64,000 bases of DNA from Ornithodoros turicata (GCF_037126465.1 NC_088202.1:34146213-34210212), one strand, 5' to 3'. Positions 21,422 through 33,779 are shown, numbered from the stretch's first letter. Numbers and translations: made by a program. Notes: a model not told the origin generated them from the letters alone.

Positions 21422-22381
21422 GCATCAGGTTCAAACGAACTTCTTCATACTGTCATAGTTGGTGCATTTTTTATGCATATTATTTTAAAACAGTGGCTGC
21501 TAAAATGTGTCAGACATCGTTACCAAGAATGCCGTCTGTCTCAGGTGAAACATGATTTTTCCCAGAACCCAATAATGTATGACGCTGCATCACATATGCT
21601 ATTTTGGAACAATCTTTGCAGACACATTACGAAGATATTATCTGAGTGCCACAATAAACTATATGAACCACATTTCATGTTACATCATCTTTGACTACAA
21701 CATGCATATTTGAGCAGCCCGAGATACAAAGCTTGGTTCCTCAAGGCCTACATCCTACTCGCAGTGAGCGCACACTCTGCACACAAAAGGAAGATTGAGG
21801 TTTTGGATAGTTAACTTGTGTAGTGAGTTATTCTGGGGGACTGAGAGCGGGAACCGGGGGTCACACACAGGGTAACCTGCATAAGAGTCTGATTTACTTG
21901 CACGTAACGGTCATTAAAATACTTGAGGTGCTTACACAATACTATTTGGGTGCTATCAGACCGTAAGAGTTTGAACAACACTTACGACATGCCGACTGAA
22001 TGGGTGGACAAAAGGATGCGTCAGAACAGGATTAGATGTGTGTCGGCGGTTGGAACTGAGAGCCCAATGTAATTCTTACCAGGCGGAGCAGGCTGATGAG
22101 ATAATGTTTTGCGTCAGGGATCAGCAGTGATGAGTTACACAACACACAGCACATTCGACGCTTGATTACAGTTTCACACTCCGCTAACCTGATCTCAACA
22201 CACATCCGTTCGCTTGCTCTACTTGTTTCCTACTCCCCCTGGTATCTGCAGTCTTCCTGTAATTTCCCCTTTACCATACTTTACAATTCGCAGAAACATT
22301 GTCATAAACAATACAGGCTTCTTACTAAGAAAGGGAGCATCCCTAAAACCAACTAATGTGCACACTAGGGTACCAGTGCAC
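21422..22381. other. No recognised gene
   Basis: AT-rich with scattered short frames; nothing recognisable. Confidence 0.35.
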
Positions 22382-22659
22382 CAGTGACGTCACTAGGGTA
22401 TGCGTCACCCAGTGCGGGAGCTTCGTCACCTCCGGCAATAATGTGTCCCTTTCCATCCCAGGCGATACACGATAAACAACAGCATTATATCGTACGCAGA
22501 AAAAAATCACATGGTCGCTGAGGGCTTCTTATGTTGTCTTTGGCGTCACCTCGCCACAGAAAACGAGAGGCGGAGCAGTACTGGTGCAGCACGTCACCAC
22601 CTTCTGCCACATCACCCGGTGCAGAATGCAACCCCCACACCCCCCTAGTGACGCCACTG
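22382..22659. mobile_element. hAT-like non-autonomous element (CAGTGACGTCACTAGGG)
   Basis: The left end CAGTGACGTCACTAGGGTAT and the right end ACCCCCCTAGTGACGCCACTG are inverted repeats. Subterminal GGTGACG/CGTCACC blocks pair further in. CAGTGGCGTCACTAGGG-type ends are known from hAT MITEs in many animals. The flanking 8-mers do not match, so the target duplication is lost or the ends are slightly misplaced. Confidence 0.55.
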
Positions 22660-24930
22660 TACACACCAGACAACATTCTGTGGTTACAGCTATGCTCCTG
22701 TTCGCCCATTGCTTCTCGACAGAGGCCACGTACAGAAACAGTTCTACAAAGGGACACTGTTTCTGAAAAAAGAGAAAAATCAAATTCCCCTTCTTTGTCT
22801 GTGAACTACATGTGAACTGTGGGACAATGTCAGTAATGCATGTTTGACCAATATATGTACAGGTCTAGACAAAAGCTTGCAGAACACCAAAGCAATACCT
22901 TATGCAGCACTGAGCAGGACAGAGTACACATAATGTGAGGTGCACAGAATACACAGTCAGTGGTGGATTTATGGGGGGGGGGGGTTCCATACGTTCTGAC
23001 CCCCTCCTCAATTTCAGTCGTTACACAGGTTCCAATTGACTTTGGTGGTGTAATAGCATGCTGTCCAAGTTAGGACAACCCTTCAGAAAAATCCTGGGCA
23101 CGCGTCTGTGCACAGTCGTCTGCCTGCAAGTGTATCTGTTCCTGTTCCATGCAACGTGTTGCTTCTTTGAAGACCACAGTTTCTCTCTGCATTCACATTT
23201 AAGAGCCCAATCTCTTACAATGCGCAACGCTTGCAAAAGGGATATTGACAAAGTGGCTCACAAAAGTTTTAAAAAATGTGCTCATGTTGTTGTTTGTCAT
23301 GCTAGAACACCGTGAAGTACAAATATGACTACAGCTAATGTGGCAATCAATTTTTGTCTTCACATACTGGACAACTCTAGTTACAAATATGTTTAATAGC
23401 ACAAGCTTCATCACATTCTACATGCAGGGTACACAATTTAAATCTGGGTTATAAAGTGTCTGAAAGATTTTTCAAATGCTGTTATAGTCTGAATATCCGT
23501 ATAGTCTGGCATGAATGACCACGAACTGTACTGGACTAAGTTACTTATAAACACAAGCTGTCAATATACTGAGTCCACTTTTTCGTAAATATGAACGAAA
23601 TGAGGGAAATTATGGTAAGACGTACCTCCACCTAGTATCTTGGGTATTTAAAGCATGTAGAAGTTACTATGGGGAAGGCTTTGCGTATCCTGTTCACAGC
23701 ACAGGCTGGTATAACCATTCTCTTGTTTTTCCAAGTTTGTGCAATACCCATCGCACAAACTGTTGGTATGTAGTGTATCTGTATTTCATGTATGAGACAC
23801 GCAAGCTTTGAACAAAGCTAAAGCTAGTAGGACGGCGAGTAGTATTTCAGCTGCACTCTTTCTGACTAAGTGACGAACAGTGACGAAGAGTTCAGAATAA
23901 AAAATTTGTATTGAAACCCACCAGCATGATTGTGCATGAGGCACGCTTCTTACTTGTGAATATGAGCGCTCATAGGTTCGTGCTGCCCTTGAAGTTCTAA
24001 ATATGCTACTTTAAGGACAGCTCCTTGCAGCATAAGCATTCGACTTCTTTCGGCATTATTATACATGAACCACCCCGGAACCTTAAAAAGACGGCGCCGT
24101 CAAACACGAAGTTTACACAAACTGTTCATGTGCTTCATCATGATGAATGCTGAAAGCTCATCTAGCAGTCTGTTGTTGGCGCTTCCTCTTCATGCTGAAG
24201 TCGATTCGCGGCTCAACATTTCAAAAGCAAGGCTTCCAAACTCTGCTGCACGCAGCAGAACTTCCCTCTCAGTTGCTGAAAGGTAGCTGAAAGCTGACTT
24301 GTTGACGCCGCTGTGCTTCCTCCTTCGACGTCCATGTTGAAAAAAGCACCCAGCAATACGGAAGTAGAGGAAACCACCCGAACTTCCGGCGTGGATTTTC
24401 CTCCGATAAATGTCGTGGGCGTTTTACGTCATACACTAAGGAGAACCGATGCATATAGCTATAGACTTTTGCGCTGATCGGACGAGTTGGGGGTTGAAAG
24501 CGAAACCGCTTTTCGGCTCCGTGTTTAGAGTAGTTCCCGGCTCCGCAGAGATGAAACGTTTCAAGTGTAACTTGGAGGCACCATGTAGGTTCGTTATCCA
24601 TACAAACAAAGACATTTACCAAGTTCTGGTCAGAGTCCCTTCAAGCTATGGAACGCTGACACCAGTTTGCACTTGGAGTGCCTCCGAAGCCGGCGGTATA
24701 CTTCGATTTTGAGCAGGATATTGACTATATGGCTCTCTGTCGACACAAATGTATCCTCGTCCTGGCATTTCTTACTCCCTGCCCCCACCCCCATCATGTT
24801 CCGCTTCGGAGTTCATTGTCAACAAAAGCACTCCCTCCCCAGTGCGTCCGATTGCCCTGCGATAAATGGACGACGTACAAACCACCTCGAAAACGTCCCG
24901 GTACGTGTTGCTTGACTGGCCCAGATATCA
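22660..24930. other. Mostly unassigned; one decayed MITE
   Basis: Near 22,963-23,105 GGTGGATTTATGGGGG, CTGACCCCCTCCTCAATTTC and AAATCCTGGGC resemble the small hAT-like MITE at 1092, with a 12-base G tract at 22,973-22,984. Otherwise there are short frames on both strands without domains. Confidence 0.4.
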
Positions 24931-24933
24931 TTA

Positions 24934-25276
24934 GGGTCAGTTCTCACTTGGCGACGCCCGACGCGACGTCGCGAGCTGGCGGCGGAAATAGACGTGCATT
25001 TCCGGCGTTGGAAGAGGAGAGACGTCGAGCCAAAAAAATTGCCATGCCGGTCTCTTTGACGACGTCGGCGAGAGGTGGCGAGAACGATACACTGGCGACC
25101 AATAAGGTGACAGAGAAAGGCCACGCCTCTTCAGTTTTCGTCTGCTTTGGGCGACGGAATGCCACATTGGTGGGAACATGAAAATCATGCGGCTTGGCGG
25201 GGCGGCGGAAATGCGCCTCTACTTCCGCCGCCCGTTTGCGACGTCGCGTCGGGCGTCGCCAAGTGAGAACTGGCCC
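24934..25276. mobile_element. Harbinger-like MITE with perfect TTA duplication
   Basis: Long inverted ends (GGGTCAGTTCTCACTTGGCG against the complement of CGCCAAGTGAGAACTGGCCC) extend for about 80 bp at high identity. They include GACGCCCGACGCGACGTCGC on both sides and a GGCGGCGGAAAT block. TTA at 24,931-24,933 and 25,277-25,279 is a 3-bp TWA target duplication, as for PIF/Harbinger elements. The open frames crossing it are by-products of GC-rich arms. Non-coding and non-autonomous. Confidence 0.8.
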
Positions 25277-25491
25277 TTACACCGTTATCATAGTGAACAG
25301 CAGATCGTGCAGTCGAGTGAGAGCAGGCTTAAACAAGCCGCCAGTTTCCTGCAGCATTGCTCAGCAGTATGAGCTCTCTCACAATAACAGACGCATTACA
25401 CCACGAGGTTCGCACCATTCATTTACTTCAACGGCCGTACGTTTTTGTCCAGTTCGTTTCTCCTGCCGGATGTTCCTTGCCGTATCCGGTA

Positions 25492-25656
25492 TGAAGGTGC
25501 AGATCCAGAAGGGGGAGAGGGTCCGGATATCCTGACCGCTCTCAATTTCTGTCATCACATAGTGCTTCACTTCACCAAAGCCAGTTACGTAGCATGCAGT
25601 CCAAGACCGCTCCCCCTGCCCTTCCCCAAGGTCAGGAAAACCCTCGATCCGCCCCT
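25492..25656. mobile_element. Decayed hAT-like MITE (relative of 1092-1246)
   Basis: GGTGCAGATCCAGAAGGGGG at the left, TCCTGACCGCTCTCAATTTC inside and CTCGATCCGCCCCTG at the right follow the same order as the copy at 1092-1246. Confidence 0.55.
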
Positions 25657-25781
25657 GTCACGCGTGACATATACGACGCCAAAATAATCGGCTAATGTAA
25701 CCAATCGAAATCATCTTACCACTCCTTCAGACGTTGATGGCGCAGTGGTTCGCCCTGACCGCACACAGCACTCCCAAACAA

Positions 25782-25835
25782 CAACAACTTTATTTTGAGA
25801 TGATGAATGGGGAGTTTCATCGCCAATGGTGATAG
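25782..25835 (-). mobile_element. LINE 3' tail fragment
   Basis: AACAACAACAACTTTATTTT then GATGAATGGGGAGTTTCATC matches the minus-strand LINE 3' end at 29,462-29,520. This is a short dead-on-arrival copy or its remnant. Confidence 0.55.
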
Positions 25836-26732
25836 GGAAGACCTCGATATTCCCTGTTCAGAAATCGCCCATCTCGAAATTCACGTTCTCGAAACAAGGA
25901 AAATCAAGGAGAATGCTCAATTGCTTCGTAAGATGATATGTCGTGTTTACGAACACGACATCGCTATTTAACCACTCAGATTCAGGAGTTCTCGATGTCA
26001 GTCTAAGTCGTGCTAGCGAACGAAAGCCGCATTTTAGCGACCGTCAGTCAGGCTGAGCAGGGTGGACATGACGGAACAACACGTTGGATATACTATTATT
26101 AGTTAGTTCAAGATCGGTTTTGCATTTATATTTCCATATTAGTCTAAGTCCGCTTTCAAGATCGGTTTTGCATTTATATTTCCATATTAGTCTAAGTCCG
26201 CTGCTGGCAGTTTCCCGCGCGCAACTGATCATTTTATAGTCAGATAACGTTTATTAACAGTTGTTTATTTTGCAACGGGAATTTCGATCAATTTATTTGG
26301 AGGCACACCCGTGGCTATACGCTACCCCACTGCTCCCACATCATCATCATTCTGTACAAAGTCACATAGTCATGCGTCGTGGAATATAATTAGTGGAAAG
26401 GTGATGCGTAATATTTATCGCCACACACAAAGAGCACACCCATCTGTCCAGACAACTTTACTTTTAAATGGCGAATGAGGAGCTCGATTCCGTCCAGACA
26501 TTCGTCGCTGTGGTACATTCAATATGCTATTTTGGTGTATTTTCAAACATCAATTCTATCCTGTATTGCGAAGGCCAAATTCACGGTGCAACGTTAAAAT
26601 AGTACTTTCTATATTTTTTTTATTTCTGGGTTAGCGCCGCGAAGTAACTGTTGCTTTGAGCGGAGTACAGACGTGAACAGATGGAGAAAGGGCAGCACGA
26701 AGGAGTGGTGGGCAGGGGGAGAGTTCCTACCT
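25836..26732. other. 48-bp tandem duplication, no gene
   Basis: At 26,109-26,202 two adjacent 48-bp units (CAAGATCGGTTTTGCATTTA to TCTAAGTCCGCT) are near-identical. The remainder is unassigned. Confidence 0.6.
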
Positions 26733-26868
26733 AACGCACTCCTAGCTAACCAGCATTCTGAAATAAATTGTTTCGGCTGCTGATTTGTTAAAAGAACGTA
26801 AAGGTGCGTACTGAATCAATCCTGGATGCTTGGCTATACGAACGTGTTACGAAGTTCTGTTTAAACAG
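26733..26868. mobile_element. Decayed TA foldback MITE
   Basis: ACGCACTCCTAGCTAACCAG, GCTGCTGATTTGTTAAAAG and the right tip ACGAACGTGTTACGAAGTTC retain the family order, with large losses in between. Confidence 0.45.
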
Positions 26869-27529
26869 CGCATCTAAGAGGAGAAAAAAAAATTCGCAAA
26901 ACGACTCACTTCTTTGTCTCTGCTTCGCTTCGCCATGAGAATCAAGTTCTGGTTATTGTACCACGTTCCGCAGAAAGAGGTTCATTTAGGCTTGACATTT
27001 CATCCAACCGGTGCAATATTGTCAGATAGAGAACGGGTGCAAATAAAAAGTGCTGTTATTACGGCGTACACATTCACCATGGGGAACGTTACGGAGCGCG
27101 AAAGATTATTTCTGCCTCATTTCATTCAAAGTGCTTGCCATCTATACACAGAACGGAAGGGAATGAGAACGAGAATGCATTAATGTTCTTCCTTGCGTGA
27201 AGGTTGTCCCGCGTGAAATTAGGGACGAAGGAGGGCAGGAAGTAATTAGAAAGATTATTTCTCTTCTCTTATGAGCGTACAAGATTCACGATGCGTCAGC
27301 GTCATTTCAGTCTTACAGGTACGTGTGGAAAAGTTCTCGGCCCGACATCCCCCTTCATCCCTTCCTCCACTGACGCGCCGCCAAGCCAATCTGGGCAGGC
27401 ACACCGCTCGCCCCCCCCCCCCCCATCACCACCACCACGACCCACTTCCAGATATACGAACGCGATCTCGTGATCGTAGACACAGAGAAGAGAAATTGTA
27501 GGTACGTAACACAAAGCGGTCATTTTTGT

Positions 27530-27640
27530 TCAGGGGAGGCGGGAATTATGTTTCCTATAGAAAAAAAAAAAAAAATAGGAAGAAGTAAGGAAAAGTTAGA
27601 GTGCGCCGCGGCGGCTTGCTATTCCCTGCAAAAACAGAAA
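27530..27640. repeat. Dispersed repeat (GCTTGCTATTCC family), copy 1
   Basis: GGCGGGAATTATGTTTCCTA, an A-rich stretch, GGAAAAGTTAGAGTG and CGGCTTGCTATTCCCTGCAA. The same order appears near 52,098, 56,103 and 58,375. The family is unknown. Confidence 0.5.
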
Positions 27641-27830
27641 AACAAGAGGAAAAGAGAAAAAGAAAGAGAAAAACACAAAAATTAAATAAAAAGAGAAATC
27701 AAACAACCACGGATTTGGTTACAGTTTGTAGTTCACCCAAGAGGCCACAGACGCTTAGGAACCGAAGCTCGAGCTTTCAGCAGCGTATAATATAACCGTG
27801 ATATTTTCATAGGTTCAACTTCTGGCTATC

Positions 27831-28320
27831 ATGACGTACCCGTTCATGCACAAGAAAACTGCAAGGGAAGCCTATGAGTGCATGAGGCAAACATTAAGCG
27901 ACGAGTGCCTATCATACTTAACCGTGAAGAAGTGGTGTGCCAACTTTGAACGTGGGTTTTTTTATACCGAAGACGACGGAACATCAGGGAGAACTCCAAC
28001 GGTGTCAACACCCGAAGTAGTTGATTGTGCCCATGACTTCACTTTGCAAATCAGCGAATTTGAGCTAAAAGAATTGCGGAGACCTTAAGCATCCACAGAA
28101 CGCATTGGGTTTGTAATTGATGAAAAGTTGGGTATGGGGTAGCTGTCAGGTCAAGCGGGTGCCGAAACGTTTGAATGCCGGTAAGAAATAACGCCAACTG
28201 GTTGCCTCCAAATTGAGTTTGCAGCGTTTTGAGCGTTCTAGTGACGCTGACCGAATTGTTACAGTAGGTGAAACATGGTTCCGTCACTATGATCTTGAGA
28301 CAAAGTGTACTCTTTCTTTT
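27831..28320 (+). pseudogene. mariner transposase relic
   Basis: The N-terminal frame (27,831-28,088) reads KTAREAYECMRQTLSDECLS, then TVKKWCANFERGFF and DDGTSGRTPTVSTPEVV, the paired helix-turn-helix region of mariner transposases. After breaks the catalytic part resumes near 28,200 with SKLSLQRFERSSDADRIVTV, then GETWFRHYDLETK, corresponding to the family's (V/T)GDETW...YDPE(T/S)K. The first catalytic aspartate position carries glycine (GETW at 28,267-28,278). Everything after this, including the remaining DDD residues, is missing. No terminal inverted repeats were identified. A clearly dead copy. Confidence 0.85.
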
Positions 28321-29461
28321 TACACTGTCTCCTTTGCACACTGTGTATTAAAGCTTCATTCCGCTGGTTCGTGAGTCTGTCATGTGTTCTTCTCGTGTTG
28401 TGTTTTACCCTAAACCCAAGGCAATGTTAACCCATCGAATGCAGAGTGTCGAACTGTCTGGAAGCAGCTCTGAAAGACGTTCAGGTGGGACCGCTGTTAA
28501 GAAAGAACGAGAAACAAGGCTATATGTGGCACTATAGGAGAACACCTGCGTTAGAAAGTGAGATGAACGAAAGTTCTTAACTATTAGTACGTTTTGCTTC
28601 ACATAACACAAATCATGTCCTTGCTTTGTCATTGGTTGTTGTTTGTTGTTATATGTATTTGTTTTTATGAGTGCCGTGACATTGCTCACATATGTGAGGT
28701 CGACAACGGCGAGCCCTTTCACCATCATCACCACCACCACCGTTTGTATGAGTAGTATTTATTAGTTTTTGTATTAGGTTGTACTTATTAGTTATATTAT
28801 CTATTTATTCGTAGGATACCCTATGTAGCGCCAACTGGCGTTAAGGGAGGGGAGGTACATACACTGCGAATGAGCACTTTTCGAGGGACAATGATCGTGG
28901 TGGCAGCAAATGCTATAAGTAATATTGACATTTGGTTCAACTGATTACGCACATGAAATCAGGGCGAAAACACGACTAATGCTGACATTTAGGAGACAAA
29001 AGGAAGAAAAAGGAAGTAAAAAAGAACTTCCACAGTAATATTCGGACAATCTAGCAGCGTAGTGTAGGTCTCACAAATTACAGCTCTAGGCAAAGTAACG
29101 GGAGGCTATCAGTAAAAATCTTTATGGCCGGAAATAGGGGCAATTTGATGGGGACGTTTATTTCAGGCTTAGATCGTTCCACGAAAAAATAATGTTTTAA
29201 AGCAGTCGCTTCGCAGTAATACGGTTTTATTTTGTGCAAGTGGTGGTGTCTGATTGAAATATGTCGCAGCCGAAGAAAGTAGGCTATATATACAGTTTTC
29301 GAGAGATAACATTGCTGCGCGATATTTATGAAATATTAAAAAAATACCAAACATCGTGGAACAATTTAAGGCTGCCAGTACCGGCGGCCATTTCGGCTCT
29401 GAAAACAGATTAGTCGAAGGTGTTATTGATTGATTGGAGGTGTTTTTGATTAGGTGTGTAT
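28321..29461. other. Unassigned, with a SINE-tail fragment
   Basis: At 28,670-28,740 GTGAGGTCGACAACGGCGAG then CCCTTTCACC and CACCACCACC matches the tail of the tRNA-SINE family at 14,712, 37,881 and 55,766. No gene seen elsewhere. Confidence 0.45.
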
Positions 29462-29825
29462 TGGTTAACAACAACAACTTTATTGTGGGATGATGAATGG
29501 GGAGTTTCATCGCCAGGGGCGATATCTACTTCGTTGCTGGTGGTGATGTGGGAAATGAAATCATGGGCCCCTTCACAATAAGGATCGAGAGTCCTATGGT
29601 ATCCAGAAAGGTGAAGAGAGCTTTGAGGGCAGAGCGTTGGTGGGCTGGATGTGGTCAGGGACCAAGCAATTTTGTGAGAGAGAGGGGGCGAGAGTCCAGC
29701 TCGTTAAGGGATCCGGAGAGTACGGTTCGGGAAGGTTGGTAGTGTGGGCAATGGAGAAGAATATGCTCTAGATCTTCTACAGCACCACAGTGACTGCATG
29801 CACCACTGCATTGGGGAGAGTCAAC
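29462..29825 (-). pseudogene. I-like LINE 3' end, zinc-binding C-terminus
   Basis: Minus-strand translation gives CSHCGAVEDLEHILLHCPHY, then NELDSRPLSLTKLLGP, a TGA, PHPAHQRSALKALFTFLDTI and GL. The CxxC...H...C cluster after RNase H is characteristic of I/R1/Jockey-group ORF2 C-termini. The 3' UTR ends GATGAAACTCCCCATTCATC and an (GTT)n-like tail (AACAACAACAACTTTATT on the plus strand). The TGA lies where related copies have TGG. The 5' end is truncated at about 29,825, where a different LINE begins. Confidence 0.8.
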
Positions 29826-29829
29826 TTGC

Positions 29830-30304
29830 CTCAAGCGGTAATGTCACTGCGCTTGTTTCCCCTTTTTCGTATTTTCTCCAGTTTCTCAATGCATAGTGAA
29901 GTGCGAGAATCTCAAATGGATGCGGCATACTTTTAATATTGGCTGCACTCGTCTTAGGTAAATGACTCGTTTGATTTTGTGAGGAACAAATTTTAGGCTT
30001 CTTCCGCAAGATTTACTTATTTTGTTTGACGCTCTTATTCAGCTTTAGGTCTTTTACCAAACTAGCGCCTGGATATTTATATTCAGTCACAACTTCAACA
30101 GGGTTGTTTACCAGCTTGTGCATACGGGGTATGCGTTTAGGCTGAAAATGAATTACCTTACGTTTACGGGTACATGTAGTTCCATCTCCAACATACTGCA
30201 CCACTCAGAAATATTATCCATATCACGCTGTAAGATTGTTTTGTATGCTTCTTTCATAATAGTTGGATATATTACGCAGTCGTCTACAAATAGCCTTATT
30301 TGAG
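29830..30304 (-). pseudogene. CR1/Jockey-like LINE reverse transcriptase remnant
   Basis: The minus-strand peptide IRLFVDDCVIYPTIMKEAYK contains the RT catalytic box as FVDD (consensus FADD; codons at about 30,279-30,290). DNISEWCSMLEMEL follows. After a frameshift near 30,190 come KRKVIHFQPKRIPR and VEVVTEYKYPGASL, matching the K.k.m.F..kr...Y.i......v..yKYLGv segment after the palm. Further frameshifts precede VPHKIKRVIYL, VQPIL and a YAASI.DSRTSL segment (consensus EYAs.vWdPht). There are at least three frame breaks and both ends are missing, so it is inactive. Confidence 0.8.
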
Positions 30305-30385
30305 GTGGTCGAAATTACCCGCACTCCTACCCTGCGGCACGTGCAGCATGTCGCCACAGTAGGCTGATACGCCTTACGTGTTTAA
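30303..30385 (+). mobile_element. SINE body fragment
   Basis: AGGTGGTCGAAATTACCCGC then TACCCTGCGGCACGTGCAGC matches the SINE body at about 17,650-17,705. The tRNA head is absent. Confidence 0.6.
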
Positions 30386-32430
30386 TCTACTCCAATTATC
30401 TCATTTGAGATGATGCTTCGTCAGTCATGTGATTTATAAAAATCAAAAATAAACGCGCCCTCCGGACGGAATCCAGAGGGAACGTCAGATATTGCAAGAG
30501 ACCGATGACTTTACAAACGACCGCATAGCGCCGTGGCATGTCTGCTTTCACGCTTGCAAAACATTCGACAGCGGGTTTTGACACACACGCTACATATAGG
30601 TCTATCGAAAGTGCCGGGAAGAAGCAACAATACTTCCAGGAAACGAGAGGTTATTTTAGTGTCCAACGTGGTTGAGACGACTAGTATCTTACTCCGCTAG
30701 AACAGTAGAGGTACAAGTTTCAGAGTACCGCCGGCCTTTTCCCTCGCTGCCGCAACGGTTATTGGCCGAATCCATTCACGTGACCCTGATCCACCATATC
30801 CCTTCCATATATTTATTTATTTGGTTATCTCTCGTAAAAGTAATATGCTGCCATAGATCACTCGACCTGTTGATCAAGGCACTATAGTCCGACGTCTCTG
30901 CTTTGAAATCAAATTATCGTATAACTAAGATTATACAGTCTCTAGACTCCAAAAACAGAACTCTCTCTCACACACACACATAAATGGGATGATGATGTGG
31001 TGGGTCATTCCCGCCGTTATGGCGGTACACTGCCCCATTGCGCTTGTGGAAGGGATGAGAAAGTGATCATGATGAAAAGGTGTCCTATTAGAGTTCGTCC
31101 ATTAGTCCAGTGCTGGAGAGGAACTCAGCAACAGCCCGTACGCCTTGCATCAGATGTGAGGGGTCCGACCATGGCCCGAGAATTTGGCAGAACTTTCAGA
31201 AGTTTTCCTGGGTATAGGAAAACTTTTTTCGCTTTGTAATTGTCTCCGTTCGGATATATGTACTCGCAGGAGTTTCTGTACCGTCCGAGATCGTCTGCAC
31301 AGCTAATCTCACGCGATCTTACACAAAATTGCATTGCAACACAGCGGGCCCAATTGGCGTAGAAGGGCACGGCGTTGCATCGTTACATGAAGCGAAGCCA
31401 AGTCGAGCCAAACGATTTTTCTAGTGCCCTGCTCCCTGCAATTGCAAAGGGCCCTCATGTATATCGCCGCACAAGAAAATTGTTATATCCCTGACACGAA
31501 TATCGACTGTCTATGATGTAATGCAGGGTTCTCTGTCTTAACAGGGACAAACCTGCTCTGTTTGCGTACCAGGCAGATCCCTTCTTGTCCAACGTTCAAT
31601 ATTAAAAAAAAATATATCAAAGCTCTCCATTAAGTTTATTCCCCAGTTATTCTCCAGATCGAAACTGGAGCGACAGCATCAGTGCAACGCCCAACAGCGC
31701 TTTTGATCAAGTCTCCCACCGAGAACGATATTTGCCGCTCTAGTTTTCAACAGACACTGACGAACGCATGTGATCCCCTTTAGAGTAGTAGAATACGACG
31801 TCGGCCTCTACTTAAATTTTGTTTGCGAATAACTTCAGAAGAGACAATTTTCTCACGCAAGGCAGGCTCTGTCATTTTTATGTTCCTACTACAACTCGCA
31901 ATGCAGCTCAGGATGCCTCTCCGAACATTAACACGATAATTTCGGTTAGCAAGACAGAATTCCTCCCTTTTTTCTGACCGTGAGCCTTGTAGGTATGCCA
32001 CGGATTATTGCTCCCGCGAATTGAGAATACGAGATAACAGGCGGCCCTCTCGGTCCTGCTGTTCCGTAATGTTCTATAGCTTTACCAGACAGCTAAGAGA
32101 ACTACTGAAATGCCTTCTGGTAATTTCTGTTCAATGGAAAACTTCGAGCAGGTCTGGTAATGTGTGGACCTGTTGAATATAGTTTTCTACGTCCGAGCGC
32201 AACGAGGCAACTGCAGCTATTAGGGGTATGCAAACAAGCAGAAATTCAAAGAAGACAGCAGGAGAGGAGGACCCACATCGGCGTTTCCGTGCCCCGTGTG
32301 CAGACTTGAAGGGATGCTGGGCGACGTTTGCCGAGAAAGCCTGCTGAAGACCCAACGGAAACCTTAAGGAGTATAGCTGACTGTGGGATTCGACCCCATA
32401 GCCTCCTAATCTTTAGTATAACCTTGGGGC
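30386..32430. other. No recognised gene
   Basis: A LINE/SINE-tail-like patch (GTGGGTCATTCCCGCCGTTA, GCGGTACACTGCCCC) lies at about 31,001-31,038 next to a CACACACA tract (30,968-30,981). The rest shows short frames on both strands with no domain. Confidence 0.35.
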
Positions 32431-32619
32431 TAGGGGCGGCGGAACAGGGGGGAGGGCATATTGTCCTCCCCTGATATTCCTAGGCGGGCGCAAAATCGTC
32501 GTTACCACCAGGTGGAAAAGGGCTCAAGTGAGCTAATTCAAAATCCCTCTGGGACATTGGGGGCGGGGGGGGCAACCAAGGGCTTGCCCCCCTGAACTCA
32601 AAACGTTCTGCCGCCCCTG
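32431..32619. mobile_element. hAT-like MITE with perfect 8-bp TSD
   Basis: TAGGGGCGGCGGAAC and GTTCTGCCGCCCCTG are inverted ends. CTTGGGGC flanks both sides (32,423-32,430 and 32,620-32,627), an exact 8-bp duplication typical of hAT insertions. The 189-bp body includes GGGGGCGGGGGGGGC and is non-coding. Confidence 0.8.
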
Positions 32620-32940
32620 CTTGGGGCTGCCACCAGCGACTGGATGCCATGTCCACCTGGCCACACCAGTGTCATAAGTGCTTCTCCCTCCTGTTCACCC
32701 ACATATTTTTGTTTTTCGCAGAAGGCCCGACGGAAACTACGTCCGTGGTCATAGTTAGGTTCCGGAATTCCGAGCCGTTTTTACAATCCCGGAAAGTTGG
32801 TATTTGAACACGTGGATGCCGGGACAGGATCGGGATTATTGTGCAACTGTCTCCATGACTTTGTCTCTACGAGGTCGTATAGGACTTTATCCACCTTTGG
32901 ATCCACGCGAATGCAAATAGCAACACAGTGCGACTTTCCT

Positions 32941-33300
32941 ACATATAGATGGGACCGATTATGTTCTTTCCAGCCGACTCTAGTTCTCTGGCAAGGCTGT
33001 CTCCTTTCTTCTTCCTGGACCACAGACAATTCAGTGTGTGCAAAGTCTTTGGCCCATGGAGTACCCCTGCGCATCAGTGTATAGGGCCATCATTCTCTCC
33101 CTGTTTGGCTCCTTTACACTACCTGCCTCCTCCACGAACTCTAAAGGTCCTACCTATCATATCATTGTGCTCCACTTTAACACATCATAGTCATATTAAC
33201 TCTTTGAAGTGCAGCAGGGTGCTAGGACAACCACGGGGAAGCATTCCATGCCATAATCACCATACGTTCATTTGTCGTTGTTGTTGTTGTTTTCTTTTTA
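32941..33300 (+). pseudogene. I-like LINE 3' end, copy 2
   Basis: The plus frame reads FFFLDHRQFSVCKVFGPWST and PAHQC, equivalent to the LDHRPLSLPKVF-PWSS block of the copy at 34,300. A further segment continues in-frame with poor similarity. The 3' UTR (GTGCTAGGACAACCACGGGG, AAGCATTCCATGCCATAATC, GTTGTTGTTGTTGTT) also aligns with that copy. TGG is retained at the GPW position. Strongly 5'-truncated; the coding part before about 32,941 cannot be read. Confidence 0.65.
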
Positions 33301-33779
33301 CTTTTAAACAGAGGTATTGATGGAGATCAAAAGTACAATCAAAACAGAGAGAAAGATCCGCAATATTCCACGCAGCATATTGATATTTTTATTTGCAACA
33401 GTTTATATCCTTGTAATTTCGTAGGAGTCTTAATGCTACTTGATGTTCTCGACTATAGCCTATGTTGTAAGATGGGTTTGCAGCTAACGTGTCTGTCACG
33501 TGTTGTGGACGACTCACATGGTTGAGTTTCGAACTAAAAAGGATATTTTCACTGAAGGGACGCCTGAAAACGAAGGTCGGTAAGATACATTGCGTTCCTT
33601 TTCACTCGTACCACCAACCACTCGTTGTCAGGAAAGCCAAAATGTATTATCCCGGAATCCTGGTGTTTGGCCTCGTGAAATTCCAGCCGTGGAGGGATAT
33701 GTAATGTTAAAATACGCGGAGAGGTCTGTCGCAGTGATGAGTACTTTCTACTCCGCATTCATTTGACGTGGCGGCGCTC

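Noticed and set aside
24678..25181. 167-codon plus frame
   Set aside because: It runs into the left half of a Harbinger-like MITE and has no domain; the opposite strand is equally open.
28720..28741. Poly-histidine-like CACCACCACC coding run
   Set aside because: It is the microsatellite end of the SINE tail family, also seen at 8320 and 37,881.
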